Assembly (NCBI GenBank): GCA_021324755.1
Contig: JAJPIL010000012.1
Span: forward strand, 1-64,000
Source: Pseudomonadota bacterium
Lineage (GTDB): Bacteria > Desulfobacterota > Binatia > Binatales > Binataceae
Reading direction: 5' to 3'
Length of the DNA: 64,000 nt
The position numbers were made by a program, and so were the translations under genes. Positions 1 through 8,059 of the stretch are shown piece by piece (the stretch's first letter is position 1; each line of letters begins with the position of its first letter). Under the pieces are notes generated by a model that worked only from the letters and a program-made list of their open reading frames with translations, searched no databases and was not told where the DNA came from.

Positions 1-283
1 GCTATCGCGAGCAACGGTTTGTGGTTACGTCGACCGGAGCCACGCCGTAAATCTCCTTTTGAATAAAAGCGGGCAGCCTAAATCAAAAGCTAGCAAATAG
101 CTCCCGGCGTTGCTCCCACTTTCTCTGGCGTTGGCGAGCTTGCTTGTTTTAGTGGAATCTCTCCCGCACTTCGTCAAACCCGTCTAGCCTGCCATCCTAC
201 CTGGTCTTTGCTAACCTAACGGATAAAAAGCGAGCTTTTAAGAGGTCCGCCAACGACTGGCGGGCCAGTCGGTGTTGCTTATG

Positions 284-313
284 CAATTTGCAAGCCCGCA
301 AGATTGCAAATTG
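284..313. promoter_or_regulatory. Inverted repeat, candidate activator (enhancer) site of the kdp operon
   Basis: The arms CAATTTGCAA (284-293) and TTGCAAATTG (304-313) are perfect 10-bp inverted repeats with a 10-bp spacer. The centre lies about 100 bp upstream of the start point predicted from the sigma-54-like element, which is the usual distance for an NtrC-family enhancer site. The half-site core GCAAATTG recurs at 378-385, over the -12 element. No T-run follows, so an intrinsic terminator of an upstream gene is less likely. Binding by the regulator at 8060-9394 is inference. Confidence 0.5.
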
Positions 314-370
314 AAAAGGATCTAAGCATTTAACCGGAAAAGTGGCTCCAGTTACCGGGTCACATTAGTC

Positions 371-387
371 TAGGCAAGCAAATTGCT
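371..387 (+). promoter_or_regulatory. Sigma-54-type promoter (-24 GG, -12 GC) ahead of kdp
   Basis: The sequence TAGGCAAGCAAATTGCT matches the consensus YTGGCACGNNNNTTGCW except at two positions. It keeps the invariant GG (373-374) and GC (385-386) with exactly ten bases between them. An NtrC-family activator with an intact GAFTGA loop is encoded at the end of the same gene cluster. One weakness is that the predicted start near 398 leaves only about 7 nt before the mini-ORF at 405, although kdpF at 488 would have a normal leader. Confidence 0.55.
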
Positions 388-404
388 CTAGCTTCTAGGA
401 TAGT

Positions 405-491
405 ATGAACCTAGACCTTGTCTTCCTTACCGCGACGGTGTGTTTTTTCGCGATATGTTTCCTCTACGTGTGGGGGTGCACTCGCCTATGA
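405..491 (+). CDS. 28-residue hydrophobic membrane peptide upstream of kdpF
   Basis: This short frame starts at ATG 405 and encodes a single hydrophobic segment (residues 3-22) followed by a short C-terminal tail ending GCTRL. Its TGA overlaps the kdpF start in an ATGA arrangement (488-491), which suggests translational coupling. From memory, similar peptides with a C-terminal Y-V-x-G-C-x-R-L pattern precede kdpF in other bacteria, but I could not check this. It may be an extra small subunit or a stabiliser of the Kdp pump. A weak AGGA lies 5-9 nt before the start. Coding status is plausible but unproven. Confidence 0.5.
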   Translation: MNLDLVFLTATVCFFAICFLYVWGCTRL

Positions 492-580
492 GCGGATGGG
501 AACTGATCGTGGGAGCGGTAATAGCGGCTGGGTTAACGATTTATCTGGTTTACGCAATGCTGCGGCCTGAAAAGTTCTAG
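488..580 (+). CDS. kdpF: KdpF, small stabilising subunit of the potassium pump
   Basis: This 30-residue peptide has one transmembrane helix (about residues 5-25) and the short polar tail RPEKF typical of KdpF (usual length 25-30). KdpF packs against KdpA in the inner membrane and stabilises the KdpFABC complex. It overlaps the preceding mini-ORF by four bases and ends 19 bp before kdpA, so the genes are almost certainly co-transcribed. It is identified by size, hydrophobicity and position, since the sequence is too short for stronger evidence. Confidence 0.8.
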   Translation: MSGWELIVGAVIAAGLTIYLVYAMLRPEKF

Positions 581-599
581 TGCGTGGCGCGCAAATACT

Positions 600-2327
600 A
601 TGTTGACGAACACGTTTGTTCAACTAGTCCTATTTACTGCGCTCTTCACCGCGATCAGCGTGCCACTAGGTCTTTACATGGCGCGCGTCTTCGAAGGCAA
701 GCCAACCATACTGGACCCGCTGCTCAAACCCGTCGAGGGCGCTATTTACCGGATGTGCGGCGTATATCCAGTAACGGAACAAACGTGGGTCGAGTACTCC
801 ATCTCCATGCTGCTATTTAGCGCCGTGGGGATGGTGCTGCTTTATGGGCTTGAGCGTCTGCAGCAGTTTCTGCCGCTCAACCCAGAGCATTTGGGGGCAG
901 TGGCACCCGACCTCGCATTCAACACCGCAGCAAGTTTCACTACCAACACCAACTGGCAGGCTTATGCGGGCGAGACGACGATGAGCTATCTGACGCAGAT
1001 GGCCGGTCTTGCCTACCACAATTTCGTGTCTGCGGCGGTCGGAATTGCGGTGGCGATCGCGCTAATCCGTGGCCTGGTGCGCCAATCGGCCCAGACTATC
1101 GGCAATTTCTGGTTCGACATCGTGCGCGCAACGCTCTGGGTGTTGTTACCCATCAGCATAGTTCTTAGCCTGATTCTGATATGGCAGGGCGTGCCCCAGA
1201 ATTTCAAACCTTACGTGCACGCCAAAACCGTCGAAGGCGCCGAGCAGGTGATCGCGCAGGGTCCGGTCGCCTCGCAGGAGGCGATCAAGGAGCTTGGTAC
1301 CAACGGCGGAGGTTTTTTCAACGCCAACTCAAGCCATCCTTACGAGAACCCGACGCCGCTGACCAATCTGCTCGAAATGTTGGCGATTATTTCAATCGGC
1401 GCCGGACTTACGCACACCTTCGGCCAGATGGTGGGGAATCGGCGACAGGGTTGGGTGCTGTTCATCACGATGACACTGCTGTTCCTTATAGGCGCGGCGG
1501 CTGCGGTGTGGATCGAACAACGAGGTAATCCTGAGTTGGCGGCGCTGGGAATAAATACGCAAGCAAACGCAAGCCAGAGCGGCGGCAACATGGAGGGCAA
1601 AGAGGTGCGCTTCGGTATCGTCGGCTCGGCGCTATTTGCAACCGTCACAACCGCGACTTCGTGCGGCGCGGTCAACTCGATGCACGACAGCTTTACGCCC
1701 TTGGGTGGGCTGATTCCGCTGCTCAATATGCAAATTGGCGAAATAATCTTCGGCGGTGTCGGCTCGGGACTCTACGGAATGCTCGTGATGGCGATACTTT
1801 CGGTTTTTATTGCCGGGTTGATGGTTGGACGCACGCCAGAATACCTAGGCAAAAAAATCGAGGGACGCGAAATGAAGCTCGTGATGCTGTTTATTTTGAT
1901 TTTTCCGGCGGTAATTCTGCTGCCGGCAGGCGTGGCCGTGGTAACCAGGCCCGGACTTGCCGGGATTACAAACCCAGGCCCTCACGGCTTTACACAGGTT
2001 CTCTACGCTTTTACCTCGGCGGCTGCCAACAACGGCTCGGCGTTTGCAGGACTTAATGCCAACACGCCCTTCTACAACGTCGTACTGGCCTTTGTGATGC
2101 TAGCTGGGCGCTTTATGATGAAGATTCCGCTGCTCGCCCTGGCGGGCTCACTGGCAGGTAAAAAGACCGTGCCACCTAGCGCCGGAACCTTCCCGACCGA
2201 CGGTGCCCTATTTGTCGTTCTGCTGACCGGCGTAATCCTGATCGTGGCGGGTCTGACTTTCTTTCCTGCGGACGCGCTCGGACCGCTCATCGAGCATGTG
2301 GCGATGCTTCACCATCAGCTTTACTGA
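600..2327 (+). CDS. kdpA: KdpA, potassium-translocating subunit of the K+-ATPase
   Basis: KdpA is the channel-like subunit of the high-affinity K+ uptake ATPase in the inner membrane. At 575 residues it has a typical length and about ten hydrophobic segments. Four selectivity-filter repeats are visible: SFTTNTNWQ (112-120), LGTNGGGFFN (232-241), TTATSCGAVN (350-359) and AAANNGSAFAG (474-484). All key glycines and threonines look intact. The ATG at 600 gives the family N-terminus directly before the first helix. It sits between kdpF and kdpB (37 bp gap) in a canonical kdpFABC order. Confidence 0.97.
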   Translation: MLTNTFVQLVLFTALFTAISVPLGLYMARVFEGKPTILDPLLKPVEGAIYRMCGVYPVTEQTWVEYSISMLLFSAVGMVLLYGLERLQQFLPLNPEHLGAVAPDLAFNTAASFTTNTNWQAYAGETTMSYLTQMAGLAYHNFVSAAVGIAVAIALIRGLVRQSAQTIGNFWFDIVRATLWVLLPISIVLSLILIWQGVPQNFKPYVHAKTVEGAEQVIAQGPVASQEAIKELGTNGGGFFNANSSHPYENPTPLTNLLEMLAIISIGAGLTHTFGQMVGNRRQGWVLFITMTLLFLIGAAAAVWIEQRGNPELAALGINTQANASQSGGNMEGKEVRFGIVGSALFATVTTATSCGAVNSMHDSFTPLGGLIPLLNMQIGEIIFGGVGSGLYGMLVMAILSVFIAGLMVGRTPEYLGKKIEGREMKLVMLFILIFPAVILLPAGVAVVTRPGLAGITNPGPHGFTQVLYAFTSAAANNGSAFAGLNANTPFYNVVLAFVMLAGRFMMKIPLLALAGSLAGKKTVPPSAGTFPTDGALFVVLLTGVILIVAGLTFFPADALGPLIEHVAMLHHQLY

Positions 2328-2364
2328 AATATCCCGAATATCCTGCGCCAGCGAGTAGACGAAC

Positions 2365-4401
2365 ATGGCTGCACGTAAAGCTCCTGCCATCTGGGATCCC
2401 GCGATAGTCAGAAGCGCGCTTATAAACTCGCTCTACAAGTTCTCGCCGCGCGTTCTGGCGCACAATCCGGTAATGTTCGTCGTCGAAGTCACGGCGGCGG
2501 TAGTAACGGTGATTTTGTGCGCCGATCTGTTTCGCGCCGGCGCAGGCCTTGTCAAGTTCGAGTTGCAGATCGCGCTTTGGCTATGGTTCACCGTAGGCTT
2601 CGCCAATTTTGCCGAGGCGATGGCCGAAGGACGGGGCAAGGCCCAGGCGGATAATCTGCGCCGGATGCGCACCGAGACTCAGGCGAAGCGGATAAATCCG
2701 GACGGAACGATAACGACCGTCCCCGCCTCGCGGCTCAGGCGTGGGGACGTAGTGCTGGTAGAGGCCGGCGACGTAATCCCGAGCGACGGCGAAGTGATAG
2801 AAGGCGTTGCCGCAGTCAACGAGGCCGCGATAACGGGCGAATCCGCCCCGGTAATCCGCGAAAGCGGAGGGGATCGGAGCGCGGTGACCGGGGGCACTAC
2901 GGTTATTTCCGACTGGATCAAAGTGCGAATTACAGCTAACCCGGGCGAGACTTTTCTCGACCACATGATCGCGCTAGTCGAAGGCGCTAAGCGCCAGAAA
3001 ACGCCCAACGAAATCGCCCTGTCGATTCTGCTGGCCGGCCTGACAATCATCTTTATGCTCGTATGCGTAAGCCTTTACCCGTTTGCGCTTTACAACGGCA
3101 CCGCAAGAGCGCTCTCGCTGCCGGTTCTGGTTTCGTTGCTCGTCTGTCTCATCCCCACCACAATCGGAGGCTTGCTGCCAGCTATCGGTATTGCGGGGAT
3201 GGACCGGCTCGTACAACGGAACGTCCTTGCGCTGTCTGGTCGCGCCGTCGAAGCTGCCGGCGATGTCGATACGCTGTTGCTCGACAAAACTGGCACGATC
3301 ACGCTCGGCAACCGGATGGCCACCGAATTTATCCCGCTCGACGGGGTCTCTGAAAGAGAGCTGGTCGAAGCAGCACAGCTCGCCTCGCTCGCAGACGAGA
3401 CGCCAGAAGGCCGCTCGATCGTGGTGTTAGCGAAGAACAAGTACGGCCTGAGAGGACACAACCTTAGCGAGCTGCACGCAAGCTTCGTACCCTTCTCCGC
3501 TCGCACGCGAATGAGCGGAGTCGACCTGGATGGCCGTCACATTCGCAAAGGAGCAGCCGACCGAATCGTGGCTTTTGTGCGCGACAATGGTGGCGAAGTA
3601 CCGGCGCAACTGAATGCGATCGTAGAGAACATAGCGCGAAACGGCGGCACGCCGTTGGTCGTGGCGGACGGACCTCGAGTGTTGGGTGTAGTTCATCTCA
3701 AAGACATTATCAAAGAAGGGATTCGCGAGCGGTTCGAAAGATTACACGCGATGGGGCTTCGCACGGTGATGATCACGGGCGACAACCCCCTTACCGCCGC
3801 CGCAATCGCTAAAGAAGCGGGCGTCAGCGACTTCGTGGCCGAAGCCACTCCGGAAGATAAACTTCGAATAATTCGTGAAGAGCAGGCGCAAGGGAAACTG
3901 GTCGCAATGATCGGCGACGGCACCAACGACGCGCCCGCGCTTGCGCAAGCGGACGTCGGAATCGCTATGAACGCAGGTACTCAAGCGGCGCGCGAAGCTG
4001 GCAACATGATAGACCTTGACTCGAACCCGACTAAAATTATCGAAGTTATCGAAATCGGAAAGCAGCTACTGATAACCCGCGGCGCCCTGACCACGTTTTC
4101 GATCGCCAACGACGTTGCCAAGTACTTCGCGATTATACCAGCGATGTTCCCGCAGCTCGGTGCACTGAACGTCATGCGTCTTGCAACGCCGCAAAGCGCT
4201 ATTCTGTCGGCCGTAATCTTCAACGCCGTCATCATAATCGCCCTGATCCCGCTAGCGCTTCGGGGTGTTGCCTACCGGCCGCTAGGCGCAGCCGCGATTC
4301 TGGCGCGAAACCTGCTCATCTATGGGCTTGGTGGCGTAATAGTCCCATTTATCGGCATCAAGGCGATCGACCTCTTGGTCGCAGCGTTACACTTGGCGTA
4401 A
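2365..4401 (+). CDS. kdpB: KdpB, ATP-hydrolysing P-type ATPase subunit
   Basis: KdpB is the P-type ATPase subunit that drives K+ import. At 678 residues it has a standard length. The phosphorylation motif DKTGT has its aspartate at residue 307, the same number as in E. coli KdpB. The actuator motif TGES is at 157-160; its serine corresponds to the inhibitory phosphorylation site Ser162 of E. coli. The hinge [16 protein letters not shown] and the transmembrane segments flanking the catalytic domains are present. The last codons (HLA-stop) are part of a 16-bp tandem duplication running into the kdpC leader. Confidence 0.97.
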   Translation: MAARKAPAIWDPAIVRSALINSLYKFSPRVLAHNPVMFVVEVTAAVVTVILCADLFRAGAGLVKFELQIALWLWFTVGFANFAEAMAEGRGKAQADNLRRMRTETQAKRINPDGTITTVPASRLRRGDVVLVEAGDVIPSDGEVIEGVAAVNEAAITGESAPVIRESGGDRSAVTGGTTVISDWIKVRITANPGETFLDHMIALVEGAKRQKTPNEIALSILLAGLTIIFMLVCVSLYPFALYNGTARALSLPVLVSLLVCLIPTTIGGLLPAIGIAGMDRLVQRNVLALSGRAVEAAGDVDTLLLDKTGTITLGNRMATEFIPLDGVSERELVEAAQLASLADETPEGRSIVVLAKNKYGLRGHNLSELHASFVPFSARTRMSGVDLDGRHIRKGAADRIVAFVRDNGGEVPAQLNAIVENIARNGGTPLVVADGPRVLGVVHLKDIIKEGIRERFERLHAMGLRTVMITGDNPLTAAAIAKEAGVSDFVAEATPEDKLRIIREEQAQGKLVAMIGDGTNDAPALAQADVGIAMNAGTQAAREAGNMIDLDSNPTKIIEVIEIGKQLLITRGALTTFSIANDVAKYFAIIPAMFPQLGALNVMRLATPQSAILSAVIFNAVIIIALIPLALRGVAYRPLGAAAILARNLLIYGLGGVIVPFIGIKAIDLLVAALHLA

Positions 4402-4420
4402 AACACACTTGGCGTAAAAC
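4389..4420 (+). repeat. Exact 16-bp tandem duplication across the kdpB stop codon
   Basis: The unit ACACTTGGCGTAAAAC occurs at 4389-4404 and again without a gap at 4405-4420, with no mismatch. The first copy contains the last codons and TAA of kdpB. The second forms most of the 23-bp gap before kdpC. It looks like a recent slippage duplication that lengthened the kdpB-kdpC spacer. Confidence 0.9.
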
Positions 4421-4424
4421 GACT

Positions 4425-5024
4425 ATGATGCGCCTTTGGATCGCTCTCAGAACGAATCTTGTACTCACGTTGCTATGCGGGATCCTCTACCCGGTTTTGA
4501 TGGTGCTCGTGGGGCGAGCGCTCTTCCCGTTTCAGGCCGACGGCAGCCTTATCATACGAGACGGTCGCGTAATCGGCTCAAGCTTAATCGGGCAAAATTT
4601 CAGCGGCCCGCAGTATTTCCATCCGCGGCCGTCCGCGGCGGGAGCGAAAGGTTATGACGCAACCGCCTCGGGCGGTTCGAACCTAGGCCCCACCAACAAG
4701 GCGCTCGTCGACGCGGTACGCGCCCGTCTGGCCGCGGTTTTGGCCGAAAATCCGGGAATCTCGCCGTCGCAGGTCCCGATCGACCTGGTCACTGCCTCGG
4801 GCAGCGGACTCGACCCAGATATAAGTCCCGCCGCCGCTGCGATCCAGGTGCCACGCGTTGCCAAGGCCCGCGGGATGGAGCCTCCTGAAGTACAGGCGCT
4901 GGTGCGCAAATTCACTACTCCCAGATGGCTAGGAATTTTCGGCGAGCCGAGAGTAAACGTTCTTGCGCTTAACCTTGCTTTGGACGACTTACAAGGCAAA
5001 GCTAACCATCCCGCCAGCAAGTAA
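4425..5024 (+). CDS. kdpC: KdpC, periplasm-facing subunit of the K+-ATPase
   Basis: KdpC is anchored by one N-terminal helix and takes part in K+ capture and ATP-dependent coupling. The 199-residue product has a single transmembrane segment at about residues 12-31, then the conserved block RPSAAG...YDATASGGSNLGPTNKAL near residues 65-90 and the family C-terminal half (VTASGSGLDPDISPAAA). The length matches the family. It begins 23 bp after kdpB and ends about 97 bp before the KdpD-like sensor. A small hairpin (GCACT/AGTGC, 5044-5057) lies in that gap. Confidence 0.96.
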   Translation: MMRLWIALRTNLVLTLLCGILYPVLMVLVGRALFPFQADGSLIIRDGRVIGSSLIGQNFSGPQYFHPRPSAAGAKGYDATASGGSNLGPTNKALVDAVRARLAAVLAENPGISPSQVPIDLVTASGSGLDPDISPAAAAIQVPRVAKARGMEPPEVQALVRKFTTPRWLGIFGEPRVNVLALNLALDDLQGKANHPASK

Positions 5025-5121
5025 GCCAAGTCTCGGTAAATCGGCACTTTATAGTGCTCGGGGAAGCTAATAAACTGACTGGCTAGAAGAATCCTATCGC
5101 ACAGGGCTGGCGGCGTGCCTG

Positions 5122-6276
5122 ATGAAAGATGATGGGCGACCCGAGCCGGAAACATTCTTAGGTCTCGAGAGCCAACCCCGTAAAGGACGGCTCAAAATTT
5201 ATATTGGGGCGGCAGCTGGCGTCGGCAAAACTTGGCGCATGTTGGAGGAGGCGCATGAGCTACGCGCAAAGGGCGTAGACGTCGTCCTTGCCTTCATCGA
5301 AACCCACGGTCGCGCCGAGACGGCCGAAAAAATTGGCGATCTAGAAATAATACCCCGCCGTCGAGTCGAGTACCGCGGAGTCGTAGTCGAGGAGATGGAC
5401 CTTGACGCGGTTCTGGCGCGCAAACCGGAAGTTGCCGTGGTCGACGAGTTGCCCCACACCAACGCGCCCGGCTCGCGCCATGAAAAGCGCTACCAGGACG
5501 TCGAGGAGCTGATATCGCACGGTATCAGCGTAATCACCGCGATGAATATTCAGCACATCGAAAGCTTAAGCCCACTCATCAAACGCATCACGGGCGTCGA
5601 GGTGCGCGAGACCGTGCCTGACTCGTTTCTGGCGCGCGCCGATGAGATCGTTAACGTCGACGTCAGCGTCGAGGAGCTCCGCGAGCGGCTGCGCGAGGGC
5701 AAGATTTACCCCGCGCCGCAGGCCGAGCAGGCGCTAAGAAACTTTTTCAAGCCGGCCAATTTGCAAGCACTACGCGAGCTTTGCCTGCGCGAGATCGCGC
5801 GCGGACTGAGCCGCCAGCGCGAGGAACGCGAGGCTGTCAAGCGGGAAGGCGGCCGTCGCCCCCAAACTAGCGAGCGGGTCATGGTAGGCCTTTCGTCCAA
5901 CCCCGCGGACGGCGGGCTTTTGCTACGCAAGGCGGCGCGGATCGCAGGCCAACTGAACGCTGATTGGTATGCCGTCCATGTCGAGACTCCGCAAGAATCG
6001 ATTCGCAAGATTTCCACCCGCGATTTCGTTGCGCTACTAGACAATATCAATTTGGCCAGCGACCTCGGCGCTGAAACCGTATGGCTTAAGTCCGACGACG
6101 TGGTCAAGGCGATGCTCGACTTCGCCCGCGAGAAGGGAATTACCAAGATTATCGTGGGCAGAAGCCGCCAACCTTGGTGGCGGCGATTGTGGCGCGGCAA
6201 TATACCTCTGCGACTGGTTGCCCAAGCCCCCGACTTGGATGTGGAAATCGTGGGCGAAGAAGCCAAGAGTGAATGA
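5122..6276 (+). CDS. kdpD: KdpD-type N-terminal sensor protein lacking a kinase (KdpD domain plus USP domain)
   Basis: This 384-residue protein carries only the cytoplasmic front part of KdpD: the KdpD domain (about 20-235) with Walker A GAAAGVGKT at 29-37, then a universal-stress-protein-like domain (about 250-380). The four-helix membrane region, HisKA and ATPase domains of full KdpD (near 900 residues) are missing. Its stop overlaps the start of a separate histidine kinase by ATGA (6273-6276), so this is a split arrangement rather than random truncation. It probably senses K+, ATP or a nucleotide signal and passes it to the neighbouring kinase; that coupling is inferred. Confidence 0.9.
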   Translation: MKDDGRPEPETFLGLESQPRKGRLKIYIGAAAGVGKTWRMLEEAHELRAKGVDVVLAFIETHGRAETAEKIGDLEIIPRRRVEYRGVVVEEMDLDAVLARKPEVAVVDELPHTNAPGSRHEKRYQDVEELISHGISVITAMNIQHIESLSPLIKRITGVEVRETVPDSFLARADEIVNVDVSVEELRERLREGKIYPAPQAEQALRNFFKPANLQALRELCLREIARGLSRQREEREAVKREGGRRPQTSERVMVGLSSNPADGGLLLRKAARIAGQLNADWYAVHVETPQESIRKISTRDFVALLDNINLASDLGAETVWLKSDDVVKAMLDFAREKGITKIIVGRSRQPWWRRLWRGNIPLRLVAQAPDLDVEIVGEEAKSE

Positions 6277-8054
6277 ATCGCAAACCGTCGCTGCGAAGCC
6301 GAATCCGTAACGCTACCCTGCTTCTCGTTCTGCTAGCAGTGGGGCTTGGAGCGTACGCTCTGCCCCGCATTTACGAGCTGGGCGGCGCCGTTCGAGAAAC
6401 ACTCCATCGCACCTACGTCGGTGTGGAAGCGGCGCAACATATGCACGCCGTGCTTCACCGACTCCAAATCGCCGAGCTAGAGGGTAACGCCGCGCAAGTA
6501 TTGCCTGCGGCCCGTGGCGAATTCACCCGCTCGATAGCGATCGAGAAAGAGAACATTACCGACGCGACTGGCTTGAAACTGGTGCGCGAGATCGAACAGC
6601 GCGGCCAGCAGTTGTTCGACCAAGTAGCCGCAAGTCCCCCGTTTGCACGCCACGACGCTCAATTCGACCAATTACACGCGCAGCTCGATGAGCTTATCGC
6701 GTTGAATCAAGCCGCAATGTTTCGAGCCGACAGCCAGGCGATCCGGCTTACGCGACACTTGATCTACGAATTTGCGGCTGGTCTTGCCACTTTGCTTGTC
6801 GCGGGCATCGTTCTTTCCTGGTGGCTCGCGGTCGCGCTATCACGGCCCCTTATCGAGCTTGCGCAGCGGCTTCGCGGCGTAAGCCAGCGAAAATCGCTCG
6901 TGCGCCTGGGGCCTCAGCGACTTGAGGAACTCGACGCGGTCGCGCGCGAATTCAATCAAATGGCTGAGCGGTTGGAGCAATACGAAAAGCTCAACGTCGA
7001 ACGCCTGCTTTATGAAAAAAGCAAAATCGAGGCGATTATCGAGGGCCTCGAGGACGGAATCGTGCTGATCGATACCGAGGGCCTCGTCACCCATATCAAC
7101 GAGGTCGCCGCATTCATCATGGGCGTCGACCCTGCCGACGCTCTGGGCAGTCCCTTTGACGACTTGAGCAGTACTCATCCCCACTATTTGCGTATACGCG
7201 ACGCGCTGCGTCAGCTTCGGAAAGCCGAGCCGCAGCCGCAGCACGTCGAGGTGCAGCTTCACGTGCGCGGCCGCGACCATTCGTACGTGTTAAAGCCGGT
7301 CACGCTGCGGCGAAAAGACGGTGTGGCGCTCGGAACCTTGCTAATTTTGCAGGACGTCACTTACCTGCGCGACCAGGACCGTGCGCGCACCAACCTTGTG
7401 GCTACGCTTTCCCACGAGTTGCGAACGCCGCTCACCTCGCTTGCGCTGTCGGCCGAGCTGCTCAGCCGCGAAAAAGACAAGCTTACGCCGCGGCAGGCCG
7501 AGTTAGTCCAGGCAATCGCCGAAGAATGCGCACGAATGAAGCAGCTTGCCGATAACCTGGTCAACCTCGCCCGCGGCGCGCCGGCCTTTATTGCGCTCGA
7601 GAAAAAGCGGATTGACTTGGCGCGCCTGGCGCAAGAGGTCTGCGACCGCTTCGCGATCCAAAGCCGAGAGAAAGAGATCAAACTCGAACGAAAAATCGAA
7701 CCCGTCCCAGAAATCGTCGGCGATTCGGTAAAGCTTTCCTGGGTGCTGTCCAATCTTATCGGCAACGCGCTGCGCTATACGCCGAGCGGCGGCAAAATCG
7801 AGGTTGCAGCCCATGCAAATGGCAATGCAGTGCGGCTGGAAGTGATTGACTCAGGGCCGGGAATTCCCCCTGATTTGCGCGCCCATATCTTTGAGCGATT
7901 CGCCAGTTACAACGGCGGTGCCGATCAAGGCTCAGCTGGTCTCGGGCTTGCAATCGTGAAGGAAATTGTCGAAGCGCACGGCGGAAGAATCTTTTTGCAG
8001 GACGCCCAGAACCACGGCACTCACTTTATCGTTGAGCTCCCCGTCGCGACATAG
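6273..8054 (+). CDS. Membrane histidine kinase (HAMP-PAS-HisKA-HATPase) linked to kdp
   Basis: This 593-residue sensor kinase has two transmembrane helices (about 14-30 and 168-188) enclosing a helical periplasmic domain of about 135 residues. A HAMP (189-240), a PAS domain (about 250-365), the phospho-accepting HisKA motif SHELRTPL with His381, and an HATPase domain (N-box near 490, DSGPGIPPD, SAGLGLAIV) follow. It lacks the DUF4118 membrane module of KdpD. Translational overlap with the KdpD-like sensor upstream and a 5-bp gap to the response regulator downstream indicate one signalling unit. It most likely phosphorylates the regulator at 8060-9394. Confidence 0.92.
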   Translation: MNRKPSLRSRIRNATLLLVLLAVGLGAYALPRIYELGGAVRETLHRTYVGVEAAQHMHAVLHRLQIAELEGNAAQVLPAARGEFTRSIAIEKENITDATGLKLVREIEQRGQQLFDQVAASPPFARHDAQFDQLHAQLDELIALNQAAMFRADSQAIRLTRHLIYEFAAGLATLLVAGIVLSWWLAVALSRPLIELAQRLRGVSQRKSLVRLGPQRLEELDAVAREFNQMAERLEQYEKLNVERLLYEKSKIEAIIEGLEDGIVLIDTEGLVTHINEVAAFIMGVDPADALGSPFDDLSSTHPHYLRIRDALRQLRKAEPQPQHVEVQLHVRGRDHSYVLKPVTLRRKDGVALGTLLILQDVTYLRDQDRARTNLVATLSHELRTPLTSLALSAELLSREKDKLTPRQAELVQAIAEECARMKQLADNLVNLARGAPAFIALEKKRIDLARLAQEVCDRFAIQSREKEIKLERKIEPVPEIVGDSVKLSWVLSNLIGNALRYTPSGGKIEVAAHANGNAVRLEVIDSGPGIPPDLRAHIFERFASYNGGADQGSAGLGLAIVKEIVEAHGGRIFLQDAQNHGTHFIVELPVAT

Positions 8055-8059
8055 GTGGT

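Larger units (their letters stand above)
1..404. other. Upstream region of the kdp operon
   Basis: No complete gene is visible. The first 50 bases could hold the last codons of a plus-strand gene (frame 3, ending TCGACCGGAGCCACGCCGTAA), but 15 residues are too few to identify it. The region contains the inverted repeat at 284-313 and the sigma-54-like element at 371-387, each described separately. The rest shows nothing I can name. Confidence 0.5.
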
